From the NCBI GenBank assembly GCA_030039775.1, contig JASHUX010000332.1, positions 1 to 8,712 on the forward strand: DNA of 8,712 nt. Direction: 5' to 3'. Below the pieces are notes generated by a model. That model was not told the DNA's origin, made no database searches, and worked only from the letters and a program-made list of their open reading frames with translations. Shown in pieces: positions 1-6,051 of this stretch. The translations under genes and the position numbers were made by a program. This stretch comes from Alphaproteobacteria bacterium. GTDB lineage: Bacteria > Pseudomonadota > Alphaproteobacteria > ATCC43930 > CGMCC-115725. How positions within the stretch are numbered: position 1 is the stretch's first letter; each line of letters opens with the position of its first letter.

Positions 1-268
1 CTTTGAGGCGCAACGCCAACACGATCGGATTGCCGTTCTCGTGAACGGCGCCCAACCAACCGGCCTGCTCTGCCCCGGCCTCCGCCAGAACCGCGCGTCG
101 CGACAGTCCACCCGGCGTCGCCGTTGCCCACAGACCCTTGCCGATCGCGAGCGCTTGGCCGTTCTCAGTGTAACGGACGTTCGGCGCCAACGCGGCGCGT
201 CCCGGCATGCGGTGCATCATGGCATCGAGCGTGCGGTCGACGAGGCCGATCAACTGGTGACGATCCAT
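1..268 (-). CDS. NTF2-like / DUF8021-type protein, 5' part only
   Basis: The first 89 codons of a minus-strand gene are visible; the rest lies beyond the left edge. The reading starts MDRHQLIGLVDRTLDAMMHR and contains VRYTENGQALAIGKGLW (about residues 32-48) and GWLGAVHENGNPIVLALRLK (about 70-89). The 'vRfTENGq...GeGLW' and 'G..GvveEnG.PaiLalRLK' blocks match, from memory, a family of small SnoaL/NTF2-fold proteins (DUF8021 type) with no firmly assigned reaction; several are encoded beside catabolic genes. The ATG at 268 is chosen because GGGAGG lies 5 bases upstream of it. The gene is divergent from the quinone oxidoreductase at 332, with a 63-bp spacer that must hold both promoters; I could not pick a clear one. 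The stretch between the two conserved blocks (GGLSRRAVLAEAGAEQ) is less typical than the rest. Family assignment is moderately sure, function unknown. Confidence 0.7.
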   Translation of the reverse strand, partial: MDRHQLIGLVDRTLDAMMHRMPGRAALAPNVRYTENGQALAIGKGLWATATPGGLSRRAVLAEAGAEQAGWLGAVHENGNPIVLALRLK

Positions 269-331
269 CGCATCCTCCCGCTTGTTTTCGCCGCCATGAT
301 AGACTGAGCCGGCGGCAAAAGGAGATTCCGC

Positions 332-1312
332 GTGCGCGCTTGGCTGGTCGAGAAAATCACGCAAGAGGGGGAGATGCGCCTCGCCGACATCCCGCCGCCC
401 GAGCCGAAAGGCGATGCCGCGTTGGTGAAGGTCGAGGCGGCGGGTCTGAACTTCCTCGATACGCTGGTCGTGCGGGGGCAATACCAGACCAAGCCGCCGC
501 TGCCGTTCTCACCTGGCGTCGAGATCGCCGGAACGGTCGCCGCGGTCGGGCCGCAATCGCCGTTCAAGATGGGCGATCGCATTGCCGGGCCGTGCGATTT
601 CGGCGGTTTCGCCGAATTTGCGGTCGCACGGCGCGATGGATCGCATCTTTTGCCGCCGGATATGCCGGGACGCGACGGCGTCGCGATGCTGACGACCTAC
701 CCAACCGCGCATATTACGCTGCGAAAGCGCGCACAAATGAAGCCGGGCGATCTGGTCCTGGTGACGGCCGGCGCGGGCGGCGTGGGCTCGGCCACGATCC
801 ATCTTGCCAAGCATTGGGGCGCGAAGGTGATTGCGGCCGTCGGCAGCGCCGACAAGGCGGACATCTGCCGCGCGCTCGGCGCCGACTACGTCGTCGATTA
901 TGGGCTCGAGAAGCTCGTCGAAGCCATACGGCAGATCGCGGCGGCGGAAAAGGTCGAGGGCGTGGACATCGCGGTCGATTCGGTGGGCGGCGCTATGGCA
1001 ATCGACTGCTTGCGCGTTCTGGGCTGGCAGGGGCGACTGATGATCGTCGGCTTTGCCGGTGGCGGCATCGCCGAGCTGCCGTCGAACCGGCTGTTGCTCA
1101 GAAACGCATCGGCGATGGGCGTCTATTGGGGCGAGGAGCGCCGCCGCGATCCCGCGCTGGTGGCCTCGATCTTCAAGGACTTGTTCGAGCTCTATCGAAC
1201 CGGGGCGTTCCGACCGCTGGTGCGCGATGTGTTCAAGTTCGAGGAAGCGCCCGCCGCATTGGCTACGCTGGCGATGCGTCGCAGCGTCGGCAAGGTCGTG
1301 CTCGAGAACTGA
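332..1312 (+). CDS. Zinc-free NADPH:quinone oxidoreductase-type MDR enzyme
   Basis: A 326-aa medium-chain dehydrogenase/reductase of the quinone oxidoreductase branch, a cytosolic enzyme expected to transfer hydride from NADPH to quinones or activated double bonds. The N-terminal catalytic domain has AAGLNFLDTLVVRGQY (36-51) and PGVEIAGTV (61-69). The Rossmann domain has the nucleotide-binding loop AGAGGVG (146-152), then GADYVVDY (183-190), DSVGG (216-220) and GRLMIVGFAGG (234-244), and the protein ends with the typical GKVVLEN. The structural-zinc cysteine cluster of alcohol dehydrogenases is absent, which favours quinone oxidoreductase over ADH. Length is normal for the family. Translation starts at a GTG with AAGGAG 7 bases upstream; no better ATG lies nearby. 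The substrate cannot be inferred. The 3' end overlaps, on the opposite strand, the extended end of the ArsR-type regulator gene, and no terminator is visible between them. Confidence 0.92.
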   Translation: MRAWLVEKITQEGEMRLADIPPPEPKGDAALVKVEAAGLNFLDTLVVRGQYQTKPPLPFSPGVEIAGTVAAVGPQSPFKMGDRIAGPCDFGGFAEFAVARRDGSHLLPPDMPGRDGVAMLTTYPTAHITLRKRAQMKPGDLVLVTAGAGGVGSATIHLAKHWGAKVIAAVGSADKADICRALGADYVVDYGLEKLVEAIRQIAAAEKVEGVDIAVDSVGGAMAIDCLRVLGWQGRLMIVGFAGGGIAELPSNRLLLRNASAMGVYWGEERRRDPALVASIFKDLFELYRTGAFRPLVRDVFKFEEAPAALATLAMRRSVGKVVLEN

Positions 1313-1995
1313 ATGCCGAAAGTTTTGTCGAGGCCGCGCGCGCCTGCCGGCGTGATTGCCAACGCCCGCGTGTCCTTCGATTTCTCCACCCAGCCCAGTT
1401 CAAGGCAGCGGTCGAGGATCGCCGCACCCACGATGCCGGCGATGTGCGGCCGCCGTTCGCTCCAATCGAGACACGGGCGGCAGAATGACCGCCGGGAACG
1501 ACGACCGACGTCGCGTGCGATGCCGAAATCGGCAAGGAATCCGGTACCAGTCTCGGTGATCGCAGCCCCGTCCTCGCCAAACACGACGTAGCCGCACGCA
1601 GCCATCGCATCCGCGATGCCGACGCCGAGACGGCCCGCGGTATGGTCATAGCAGGTGCGGGCCGTCCGCATGCGATCGTCCATGTACGACACGGGTGCGC
1701 GGCGTGCCGGAAGCTGAATCGCCGCGACCGCCATGATGCTCTCGACCATACTGGCGACTAGCGGCGAGGCGAGCCGGAAATAGCGATGGCGGCCCCGCTT
1801 TTCGAGCGCCAATAGATTGGCGTCGGTCAACTTGGCGAGATGGCCGCTCGCAGTCTGCGGCGTGACACGCGCGACGTAAGCGAGTTCGCCGGCCGGTAGC
1901 GCGCGCCCATCCATCAGCGCCGCGAGCATATTCGCGCGAGCCGGATCGCCCAGCAGCGCGCCGAGCTCCGCCATCGCAGAGTTAGGTGTCGTCAT
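1192..1995 (-). CDS. ArsR-type winged-helix regulator with 3' extension
   Basis: A 267-aa regulator. The N-terminal winged helix spans about residues 9-75: LGALLGDPARANMLAAL (11-27), recognition-helix region TPQTASGHLAKLTDANLL (45-62) and wing EKRGRHRYFRL (65-75). The central and C-terminal part carries TARTCYDHTAGRLG (111-124) and FCRPCLDWSERRPH (171-184), blocks I recall from a long-form ArsR subfamily. The ELCVCDL-type metal site of classic arsenic sensors is missing. C114, C172 and C175 could be thiol sensors, which is speculation. Relatives usually end near the LDKTFGI equivalent (about 222-228); here 39 more residues of low-complexity S/T/R/N/A follow, read from the strand opposite the quinone oxidoreductase. 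No Shine-Dalgarno is seen. Instead TATATT lies 6 bases before the ATG, suggesting a leaderless mRNA. It is divergent from the hydrolase/ABM operon and shares with it a spacer holding a 28-bp palindrome, so control of that operon and of itself is likely. Confidence 0.88.
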   Translation of the reverse strand: MTTPNSAMAELGALLGDPARANMLAALMDGRALPAGELAYVARVTPQTASGHLAKLTDANLLALEKRGRHRYFRLASPLVASMVESIMAVAAIQLPARRAPVSYMDDRMRTARTCYDHTAGRLGVGIADAMAACGYVVFGEDGAAITETGTGFLADFGIARDVGRRSRRSFCRPCLDWSERRPHIAGIVGAAILDRCLELGWVEKSKDTRALAITPAGARGLDKTFGIQFSSTTLPTLRRIASVANAAGASSNLNTSRTSGRNAPVR

Positions 1996-2001
1996 GCCGG
2001 T

Positions 2002-2007
2002 AATATA
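2002..2007 (-). promoter_or_regulatory. Candidate -10 box (TATATT) of the regulator gene
   Basis: On the minus strand TATATT matches the sigma70 consensus TATAAT at 5 of 6 positions. It is followed by six bases (ACCGGC) and then the ATG at 1995, so transcription would begin at or within a base or two of the start codon. The corresponding -35 region (GAAGAA at 17-bp spacing) is poor, which fits a promoter that is weak or needs an activator. The lack of a ribosome binding site agrees with a leaderless transcript. Confidence 0.45.
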
Positions 2008-2033
2008 GGCCGCCTGCCGGCAAATTCTTCATG

Positions 2034-2061
2034 GATCGCTTCGGCCGCGGCCGAAGCGATC
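2034..2061. promoter_or_regulatory. Perfect 28-bp palindrome, candidate operator
   Basis: The half-site GATCGCTTCGGCCG is followed directly by its exact reverse complement, with no spacer or mismatch; the next base pair outward (G/T) breaks the symmetry. Its centre (2047.5) coincides with the middle of the 105-bp spacer (1996-2100) between the divergent regulator and hydrolase genes. ArsR-family dimers bind inverted repeats near their own promoters, so this is the natural candidate operator for the adjacent regulator. A terminator is unlikely because no T-run follows on either strand and no gene ends here. The palindrome is seen; its role is inferred. Confidence 0.65.
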
Positions 2062-2100
2062 TTGCGTGAACGATTGCCACTCAGATCGCATTGTTCAGGC

Positions 2101-3075
2101 ATGACCAAGCTGAACGAACGCGAACAGCATTTCCGCATCGCGAGCCCGCATGCGGGATTGCAGCTCTTCCTGCGGCATCTGCCGGCTGAGCCAGCATCGG
2201 TACCGAACGGCAAGGCCGTGCTCTACGTCCACGGCGCGACGTTCCCGTCGGGCCTCTCGATCGGATTTCCTTTCGACGGCCACTCCTGGCATGACGACCT
2301 CGCCGCGGCGGGCTTCGATTGCTGGGGCCTCGATTTTCACGGTTTCGGGAGGTTATCCGATCCTTATCCCGAGATGGCGATGCCGGCGGAGGATCGTTCG
2401 CCGCTCGGAGCTGCGGAAGCGGAAAGCGGGCAATTGGAGGCGGCGGTTCGCTTCATCGTCGCACAACACGGCGCCTCCCGAATTTCGCTTGCGCATTCGC
2501 GTGGAACTATGGTCGCTGGGCGCCTCGCCGGACGGTGTCCCGAGTTGATCGAGCGGATGGTGTTCTTCGCACCGATCACCCGTCGCGATCCTTTACGCGG
2601 CGCCGCATCGCCGCCGCGCCTGCCGGCTTGGCGGCTGATCACGCTGCAATATCAGTGGGACCGGTTCGTCGCCGACGTCCCTAGCGGAGAGCGGCCCGTC
2701 TTGCTCAAGCGGCATTTCGACGAATGGAGCGAGGCCTACCTCGACTGCGACAACGAAAGCCGGGATCGCACGCCGTCGGCGGTGAAGATCCCGTGCGGTG
2801 CACTGCAGGACATAGCACACGCGTGGGCCGGCCAACTCGCCTACGATCCCGCCCTGATCCGGTGCCCGGTCGCGATCGTGCGCGGTGCTTGGGACAGTTT
2901 ATGCACCGACGCCGACGCCGGATGGCTGTTCGGCGCGCTGACCGCATCGCCGATGCGCCGGGATATTAAAATCGATCGTGCCACCCATTTGATGCATTTG
3001 GAGGAACGCCGGTTCGCGCTCTATCGCGAGACCCGGACATTCCTCGAGGGCGCCGACGGTCCGATGGAGGTATAA
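2101..3075 (+). CDS. Alpha/beta hydrolase
   Basis: A 324-aa cytosolic serine hydrolase, with no signal peptide. The oxyanion-hole segment is LYVHGATFPSG (41-51). The nucleophile elbow is SLAHSRGTMVAG (129-140) with Ser133; the first glycine of GxSxG is alanine (A-H-S-R-G), a variant I associate with a set of hydrolases usually reading HSWG. The acid is probably Asp265 in RGAWDSLC (261-268) and the base His296 in DRATHLMHLE (292-301). A cap region of about 100 residues (roughly 160-255) lies between the core halves. The substrate is unknown; ester, lactone or C-C bond hydrolysis are all possible. The ATG at 2101 is preferred over an in-frame TTG at 2062, which abuts the palindrome and has no ribosome site; even 2101 has only a weak one. 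It is the first gene of a two-gene operon, 2 bp before the ABM-like gene, and is probably controlled from the divergent spacer. Confidence 0.88.
   Translation: MTKLNEREQHFRIASPHAGLQLFLRHLPAEPASVPNGKAVLYVHGATFPSGLSIGFPFDGHSWHDDLAAAGFDCWGLDFHGFGRLSDPYPEMAMPAEDRSPLGAAEAESGQLEAAVRFIVAQHGASRISLAHSRGTMVAGRLAGRCPELIERMVFFAPITRRDPLRGAASPPRLPAWRLITLQYQWDRFVADVPSGERPVLLKRHFDEWSEAYLDCDNESRDRTPSAVKIPCGALQDIAHAWAGQLAYDPALIRCPVAIVRGAWDSLCTDADAGWLFGALTASPMRRDIKIDRATHLMHLEERRFALYRETRTFLEGADGPMEV
3066..3070 (+). promoter_or_regulatory. Ribosome binding site inside the end of the hydrolase gene
   Basis: GGAGG lies 7 bases before the GTG at 3078 and within the last codons of the hydrolase. It decides the GTG start and implies that the two proteins are made together by translational coupling. 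Confidence 0.75.
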
Positions 3076-3077
3076 GC

Positions 3078-3689
3078 GTGTTCTGCGTCATCTTTGAAGT
3101 ACAGCCGAAGCCGGCACGGTTCGACGATTATCTTTCGATCGCGAAATCCTTGAAGCCGGTCATCGAGGCGATCGACGGTTTCGTCGCCAATGACCGCTTC
3201 CGCAGCGCGCCCCAACCGGCAAAGCTTCTGTCGCTGTCGGATTGGCGCGACGAGAAGGCGCTCGTGCGTTGGCGAACAGTTGGCGAGCATCACGCGGCGC
3301 AGGAGCGCGGCCGATTTGAGATCTTCGACGATTATCATTTGCGCGTCGGCGAAGTGGTTGCCGACTCCGCGACAGCCGTAGCGCACGGGCAACCGTTCGA
3401 CGAGACGGAAACCGGAGGCGCCAAGGTCGCGACGATCACGGAGTTTTCCGGTGACGCCGCGATTGCGCCGCCCGCTGAGGCACTCGACGCCGAGCTATTC
3501 GAAAGCATCTACGAACCCGGACGGATGGCGCTGCTGGTATGGTGGCGCGATCTTGACGCCGCCGCGCGTTGGAAACCGGCGCTCCGCGACGGCGTGCGTC
3601 ACCGTGTGGTTCGCGTCATCCGCGACTACGGCATGCACGATCGGCGCGAGGCGCCGCAATATTATCCGCCGGTCCAGCGCGGCGCGTGA
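3078..3689 (+). CDS. Two-domain ABM-like (dimeric alpha/beta barrel) protein
   Basis: A 203-aa protein. Residues 1-95 resemble the antibiotic biosynthesis monooxygenase (ABM)/YgiN fold: FCVIFEVQPKPARFDDYLSIAKSLKPVIEAIDGFVANDRF at the start, then KLLSLSDWRDEKALVRWRTVGEHHAAQERGRFEIFDDYHLRV. The second half (about 115-196) repeats the plan in reduced form, with KVATITEF, then FESIYEPGRMALLVWWRDLDAAARWKPAL (141-169) and HRVVRVIRDYGMHDRREAPQYYP (175-197). It therefore looks like two fused half-barrels acting as an internal pseudo-dimer. ABM proteins include cofactor-free quinol oxygenases and haem-degrading enzymes; many are uncharacterised, and no specific reaction can be assigned here. GTG start with GGAGG 7 bases upstream. 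Coupled to the hydrolase before it (2-bp gap), so it probably acts on the same compound. A hairpin follows at 3707. Confidence 0.8.
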   Translation: MFCVIFEVQPKPARFDDYLSIAKSLKPVIEAIDGFVANDRFRSAPQPAKLLSLSDWRDEKALVRWRTVGEHHAAQERGRFEIFDDYHLRVGEVVADSATAVAHGQPFDETETGGAKVATITEFSGDAAIAPPAEALDAELFESIYEPGRMALLVWWRDLDAAARWKPALRDGVRHRVVRVIRDYGMHDRREAPQYYPPVQRGA

Positions 3690-3706
3690 ACCCATAATGA
3701 GAGAAC

Positions 3707-3724
3707 CCCTCCCGACGGGGAGGG
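3707..3724. terminator. Hairpin between convergent genes, possible terminator
   Basis: CCCTCCC, loop GACG, GGGAGGG forms a 7-bp GC-rich stem with a tetraloop. It lies between the stop of the ABM-like gene (3689) and the stop of the porin (3752), where a bidirectional terminator is expected. No strong U-run follows on either strand (CTTCCAGTTT on plus, GTTCTCTCATT on minus), so termination may be weak. The CCTCCC...GGGAGG arms also resemble the REP-like hairpins at 7367-7483, so it may be a degenerate copy of that repeat. Confidence 0.5.
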
Positions 3725-3751
3725 CTTCCAGTTTGGCCTTGGCCGCGCGTT

Positions 3752-4996
3752 CTAGAACACAAAACCGAATTCGGTCGTACCAATGGCCGTATTTCTGTTC
3801 GTACCTGCGTTGCCATATCCCGAAACAGGCGTACCCAGATTCAGTAAATGGTTAAAGCCGAGGTTTAGGCGAACATAAATCTTGTTGTATTTCCACGCTG
3901 GCGCGAGCGCCACGCCGACCAGCTTCTGATTGGGTGCAGCAAACCAAATGTCCTGAGGTCCCGTGCCGACGCTCGTCCCATAATCCGCCCAACCCGAAAT
4001 CGAAAAATGGGTGTCCGGAATTTTGTAGATTCCGAACAGCGCCGCGACAAAATTGGACGTGAATTTCGGAATGTCGTCCGACACGCCGCCCGACGTCATC
4101 GTCGCAAATTGAGTCAGCTTCGGGGTGAATTGATACTGTAACTCGGGGATGATCGTCAGGTTGCCGTTTTTCCACGTGTACCACGCACCGATCATGTTGG
4201 AATTGACGACAGCGAGTTGTTGTTGACCGCCAACGCCGAACGCGCCGCCTGTCGGCATCCCGCCTTCGCCATAAGCGAACGCATTCGGCCCGGTTGTCCC
4301 GACCGGCGCGCCGCCGTAAATCGTGAGCTCGTTGCTGGGGTCGAATTTGTAGGTACCTTGCCAGGTGAAATAGTTATAGGTGTTGGTGTCGTACCCATCG
4401 CTGAACATTAAAGAGCCGCTAAACGGTCCGTGGTCGTAGTCAAGTTGGACACCCTTGCTGTTGCTGTTCTGGGATGGGTTGAGCGCCGTCCGTAGCGCGA
4501 CCGGGTTGTTCCACGGGAAGACCGATTCATATCCTTCGAGCGACGGCAGTTGTCCGACGGAGAGTTTGAAATCCTGGACCGGAGCGATCGCAATGTATAC
4601 CGTACGGATCGGACCGGTTTGGAAGCGCGTGTCGGTGACATTTTTCGGTTTGTTCAGCCCGAGATTGATGTCTTGGTATTGCGCCGCCTGGACGCCAAAT
4701 CCCCAGAAATCCGTGATGTCCGCCGGCTTCGTGACTTCGACTTCCCAAGCGTTGACCTTGGCGCCCGTCGAATGATTGCCGACGGTACTGTTGTATGGCG
4801 GGGCGCCACCCGCGCCGCTTTGCCAAAAGAAATAACCGTCGAGGGCCGCGTTGCCTTTCAGCTGACCCAACGGACCACCATCAAACGTATACGATTCAGG
4901 GTGCGCGAATTCCTCTTGCGCCTGCGCGGTCGCGATGGAAAACGCCGAGCAAGCCAGCAATGCGGCAAGCGCGGCTGACGTCGTGCGATTCTTCAT
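3752..4996 (-). CDS. Outer-membrane beta-barrel porin
   Basis: A 414-aa exported protein. Residues 1-26 form a signal peptide: positive MKNR, hydrophobic TTSAALAALLACSAFSIAT, then AQA with cleavage probably after Ala26. The mature part is rich in Gly, Asn, Thr, Tyr and Phe with alternating patterns typical of beta-strands, e.g. GPFSGSLMFSDGYD, YFTWQGTYKFDP, IGAWYTWKNGNLTIIPELQYQFTP, HFSISGWADYGTS and KIYVRLNLGFNHL. It ends with ...TTEFGFVF, the terminal phenylalanine recognised by the BAM machinery. I place it among proteobacterial porins of about 400 residues with an unassigned substrate. The neighbourhood suggests uptake of the compound handled by the oxygenase and hydrolases, but this is inference. 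The ATG at 4996 has a GGGGG tract about 9 bases upstream. It is in the same direction as the Rieske operon but 207 bp away, with its own probable promoter. Confidence 0.88.
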   Translation of the reverse strand: MKNRTTSAALAALLACSAFSIATAQAQEEFAHPESYTFDGGPLGQLKGNAALDGYFFWQSGAGGAPPYNSTVGNHSTGAKVNAWEVEVTKPADITDFWGFGVQAAQYQDINLGLNKPKNVTDTRFQTGPIRTVYIAIAPVQDFKLSVGQLPSLEGYESVFPWNNPVALRTALNPSQNSNSKGVQLDYDHGPFSGSLMFSDGYDTNTYNYFTWQGTYKFDPSNELTIYGGAPVGTTGPNAFAYGEGGMPTGGAFGVGGQQQLAVVNSNMIGAWYTWKNGNLTIIPELQYQFTPKLTQFATMTSGGVSDDIPKFTSNFVAALFGIYKIPDTHFSISGWADYGTSVGTGPQDIWFAAPNQKLVGVALAPAWKYNKIYVRLNLGFNHLLNLGTPVSGYGNAGTNRNTAIGTTEFGFVF

Positions 4997-5080
4997 CGAT
5001 CAGCCCCCAAGATTTTTGCCCGCCGACACCGAATGCGCCGACGATCGGATCGCGCCGCCGCATTTTTTTGCGATCAGCCC

Positions 5081-5118
5081 GATATATCCGTTAAAATATA
5101 TGTTTAGAAGGATATAGC
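5081..5118 (-). promoter_or_regulatory. AT-rich block, probable porin promoter/operator
   Basis: This segment is strikingly AT-rich against its surroundings. On the minus strand TTCTAA, a 17-bp spacer and TATATC give a plausible -35/-10 pair about 85-120 bp before the porin ATG. It also holds an inverted repeat, TATATCC (5083-5089) and GGATATA (5110-5116) 20 bp apart, framing a near-palindrome around TAAAATATATGTTTA (5092-5106), which could be a regulator site. The 10-mer CGATCAGCCC next to it (5071-5080) recurs at 4997-5006, beside the start codon. The boxes are seen; their use is inferred. Confidence 0.4.
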
Positions 5119-5203
5119 GGCACGGGCAACCACTATTTGAACGCCGGCTTCATCGTGCCCGGCGCCGCGTTAGAGCAAAAACTAGGTTAGCCGCTTGCGG
5201 CAA

Positions 5204-6049
5204 TCATTCTTGGCGCGCGCGCCAGTCGCCGTTCTCGACCGCCGCGAAAAATTCTTCGAGCGCGCGGTTGAATGCCGCGGGCTCTTCCAGATTGATGGCG
5301 TGGCCGGTCTTCGGCACCATAAACAGACCGGCGGTGGGGATGACGCGCTTCAGCCAGATATTCGTCTCGATGCACGGCTCGTCCTCGTCGCCGCAGGCAA
5401 GCAGCACCGGCATGCGGAGCTGGCTTAGGGCGGCGGCAAAATCCTCGAGCGACGGCCGCTTCGCCTGGTAATTTCGGCCGACCAGGGCCATGCCGACATT
5501 GGAATGTTCCCGCAAATGCGCGAGGAATTGCCAATAGCCGCGCGGGTCTTTTGCCTTGAGCTGAATTCGTGTCGGGCTCACCGCCATGGTCTCGGCGACC
5601 GCCGCGCTGCCTTGTGTCAGGAAGGCTTCGGCATTGGCGAGCGTGTTCTTGACGAACTCGGCGCGCAGCGCCGGCGGCGATCCCGAGCCTACGCCGGCCA
5701 CCACCAGCGCCCGCGCCATGTCGGGATAGCGCAGGCCGAACTGCAGCGTCGCGTACGCGCCCTGACTTAAGCCGACGATATGGGCCTGCTTGATGCCGAG
5801 GTGATTGAGCACCGCCGCGGCGTCGTCGCGCGCGAACTCGTAGCCGTAATCGGCGTCGGTCTGCGGCACGTCCGACGGCGGATAGCCGCGCGCGTTATAG
5901 GTGACGCAACGATAGCGCCGGGAGAAATGTCGGACCTGACTTTCCCATTCGCGATAATCCGAGCCGTATTCGTGGATGAACAGGATCGGAAAGCCGCTGC
6001 CGGTTTCCTCGTAGTAGAGCTTGACGTTGCCCGATGGTGCGTACGGCAT
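5204..6049 (-). CDS. Alpha/beta hydrolase coupled to the Rieske oxygenase
   Basis: A 281-aa cytosolic serine hydrolase of the classic alpha/beta fold. The oxyanion-hole loop is FIHEYGSDYREWE (24-36). The nucleophile elbow is IVGLSQGAYATLQFGLRYP (91-109) with Ser95 in G-L-S-Q-G. The acid is probably Asp223 in ACGDEDEP (218-225) and the base His250 in PKTGHAINLEEP (246-257). Overall it resembles ring-cleavage product hydrolases and 3-oxoadipate enol-lactonases, but the substrate cannot be assigned. The ATG at 6049 lies 2 bp after the oxygenase stop, with GGAG overlapping the end of that gene, so the two are translationally coupled. Longer in-frame starts would run through the oxygenase gene and are rejected. 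Hydrolysis of the oxygenase product, or release of substrate from an ester or amide, would be the natural role. Confidence 0.9.
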   Translation of the reverse strand: MPYAPSGNVKLYYEETGSGFPILFIHEYGSDYREWESQVRHFSRRYRCVTYNARGYPPSDVPQTDADYGYEFARDDAAAVLNHLGIKQAHIVGLSQGAYATLQFGLRYPDMARALVVAGVGSGSPPALRAEFVKNTLANAEAFLTQGSAAVAETMAVSPTRIQLKAKDPRGYWQFLAHLREHSNVGMALVGRNYQAKRPSLEDFAAALSQLRMPVLLACGDEDEPCIETNIWLKRVIPTAGLFMVPKTGHAINLEEPAAFNRALEEFFAAVENGDWRARQE

Positions 6050-6051
6050 TG

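Noticed and set aside
124..1488. A 454-aa plus-strand open frame covering the quinone oxidoreductase
   Set aside because: It is an Arg/Gly-rich out-of-frame shadow of a clear MDR enzyme, a usual effect of high GC; no family motif is visible.
2062..2100. A TTG start that would add 13 residues to the first hydrolase
   Set aside because: It begins directly after the palindrome with no ribosome site; the family-like sequence starts after the ATG at 2101.
4550..4978. A 142-aa plus-strand open frame opposite the porin
   Set aside because: The minus-strand frame has a signal peptide, beta-strand patterns and a terminal Phe; the plus frame shows nothing recognisable.
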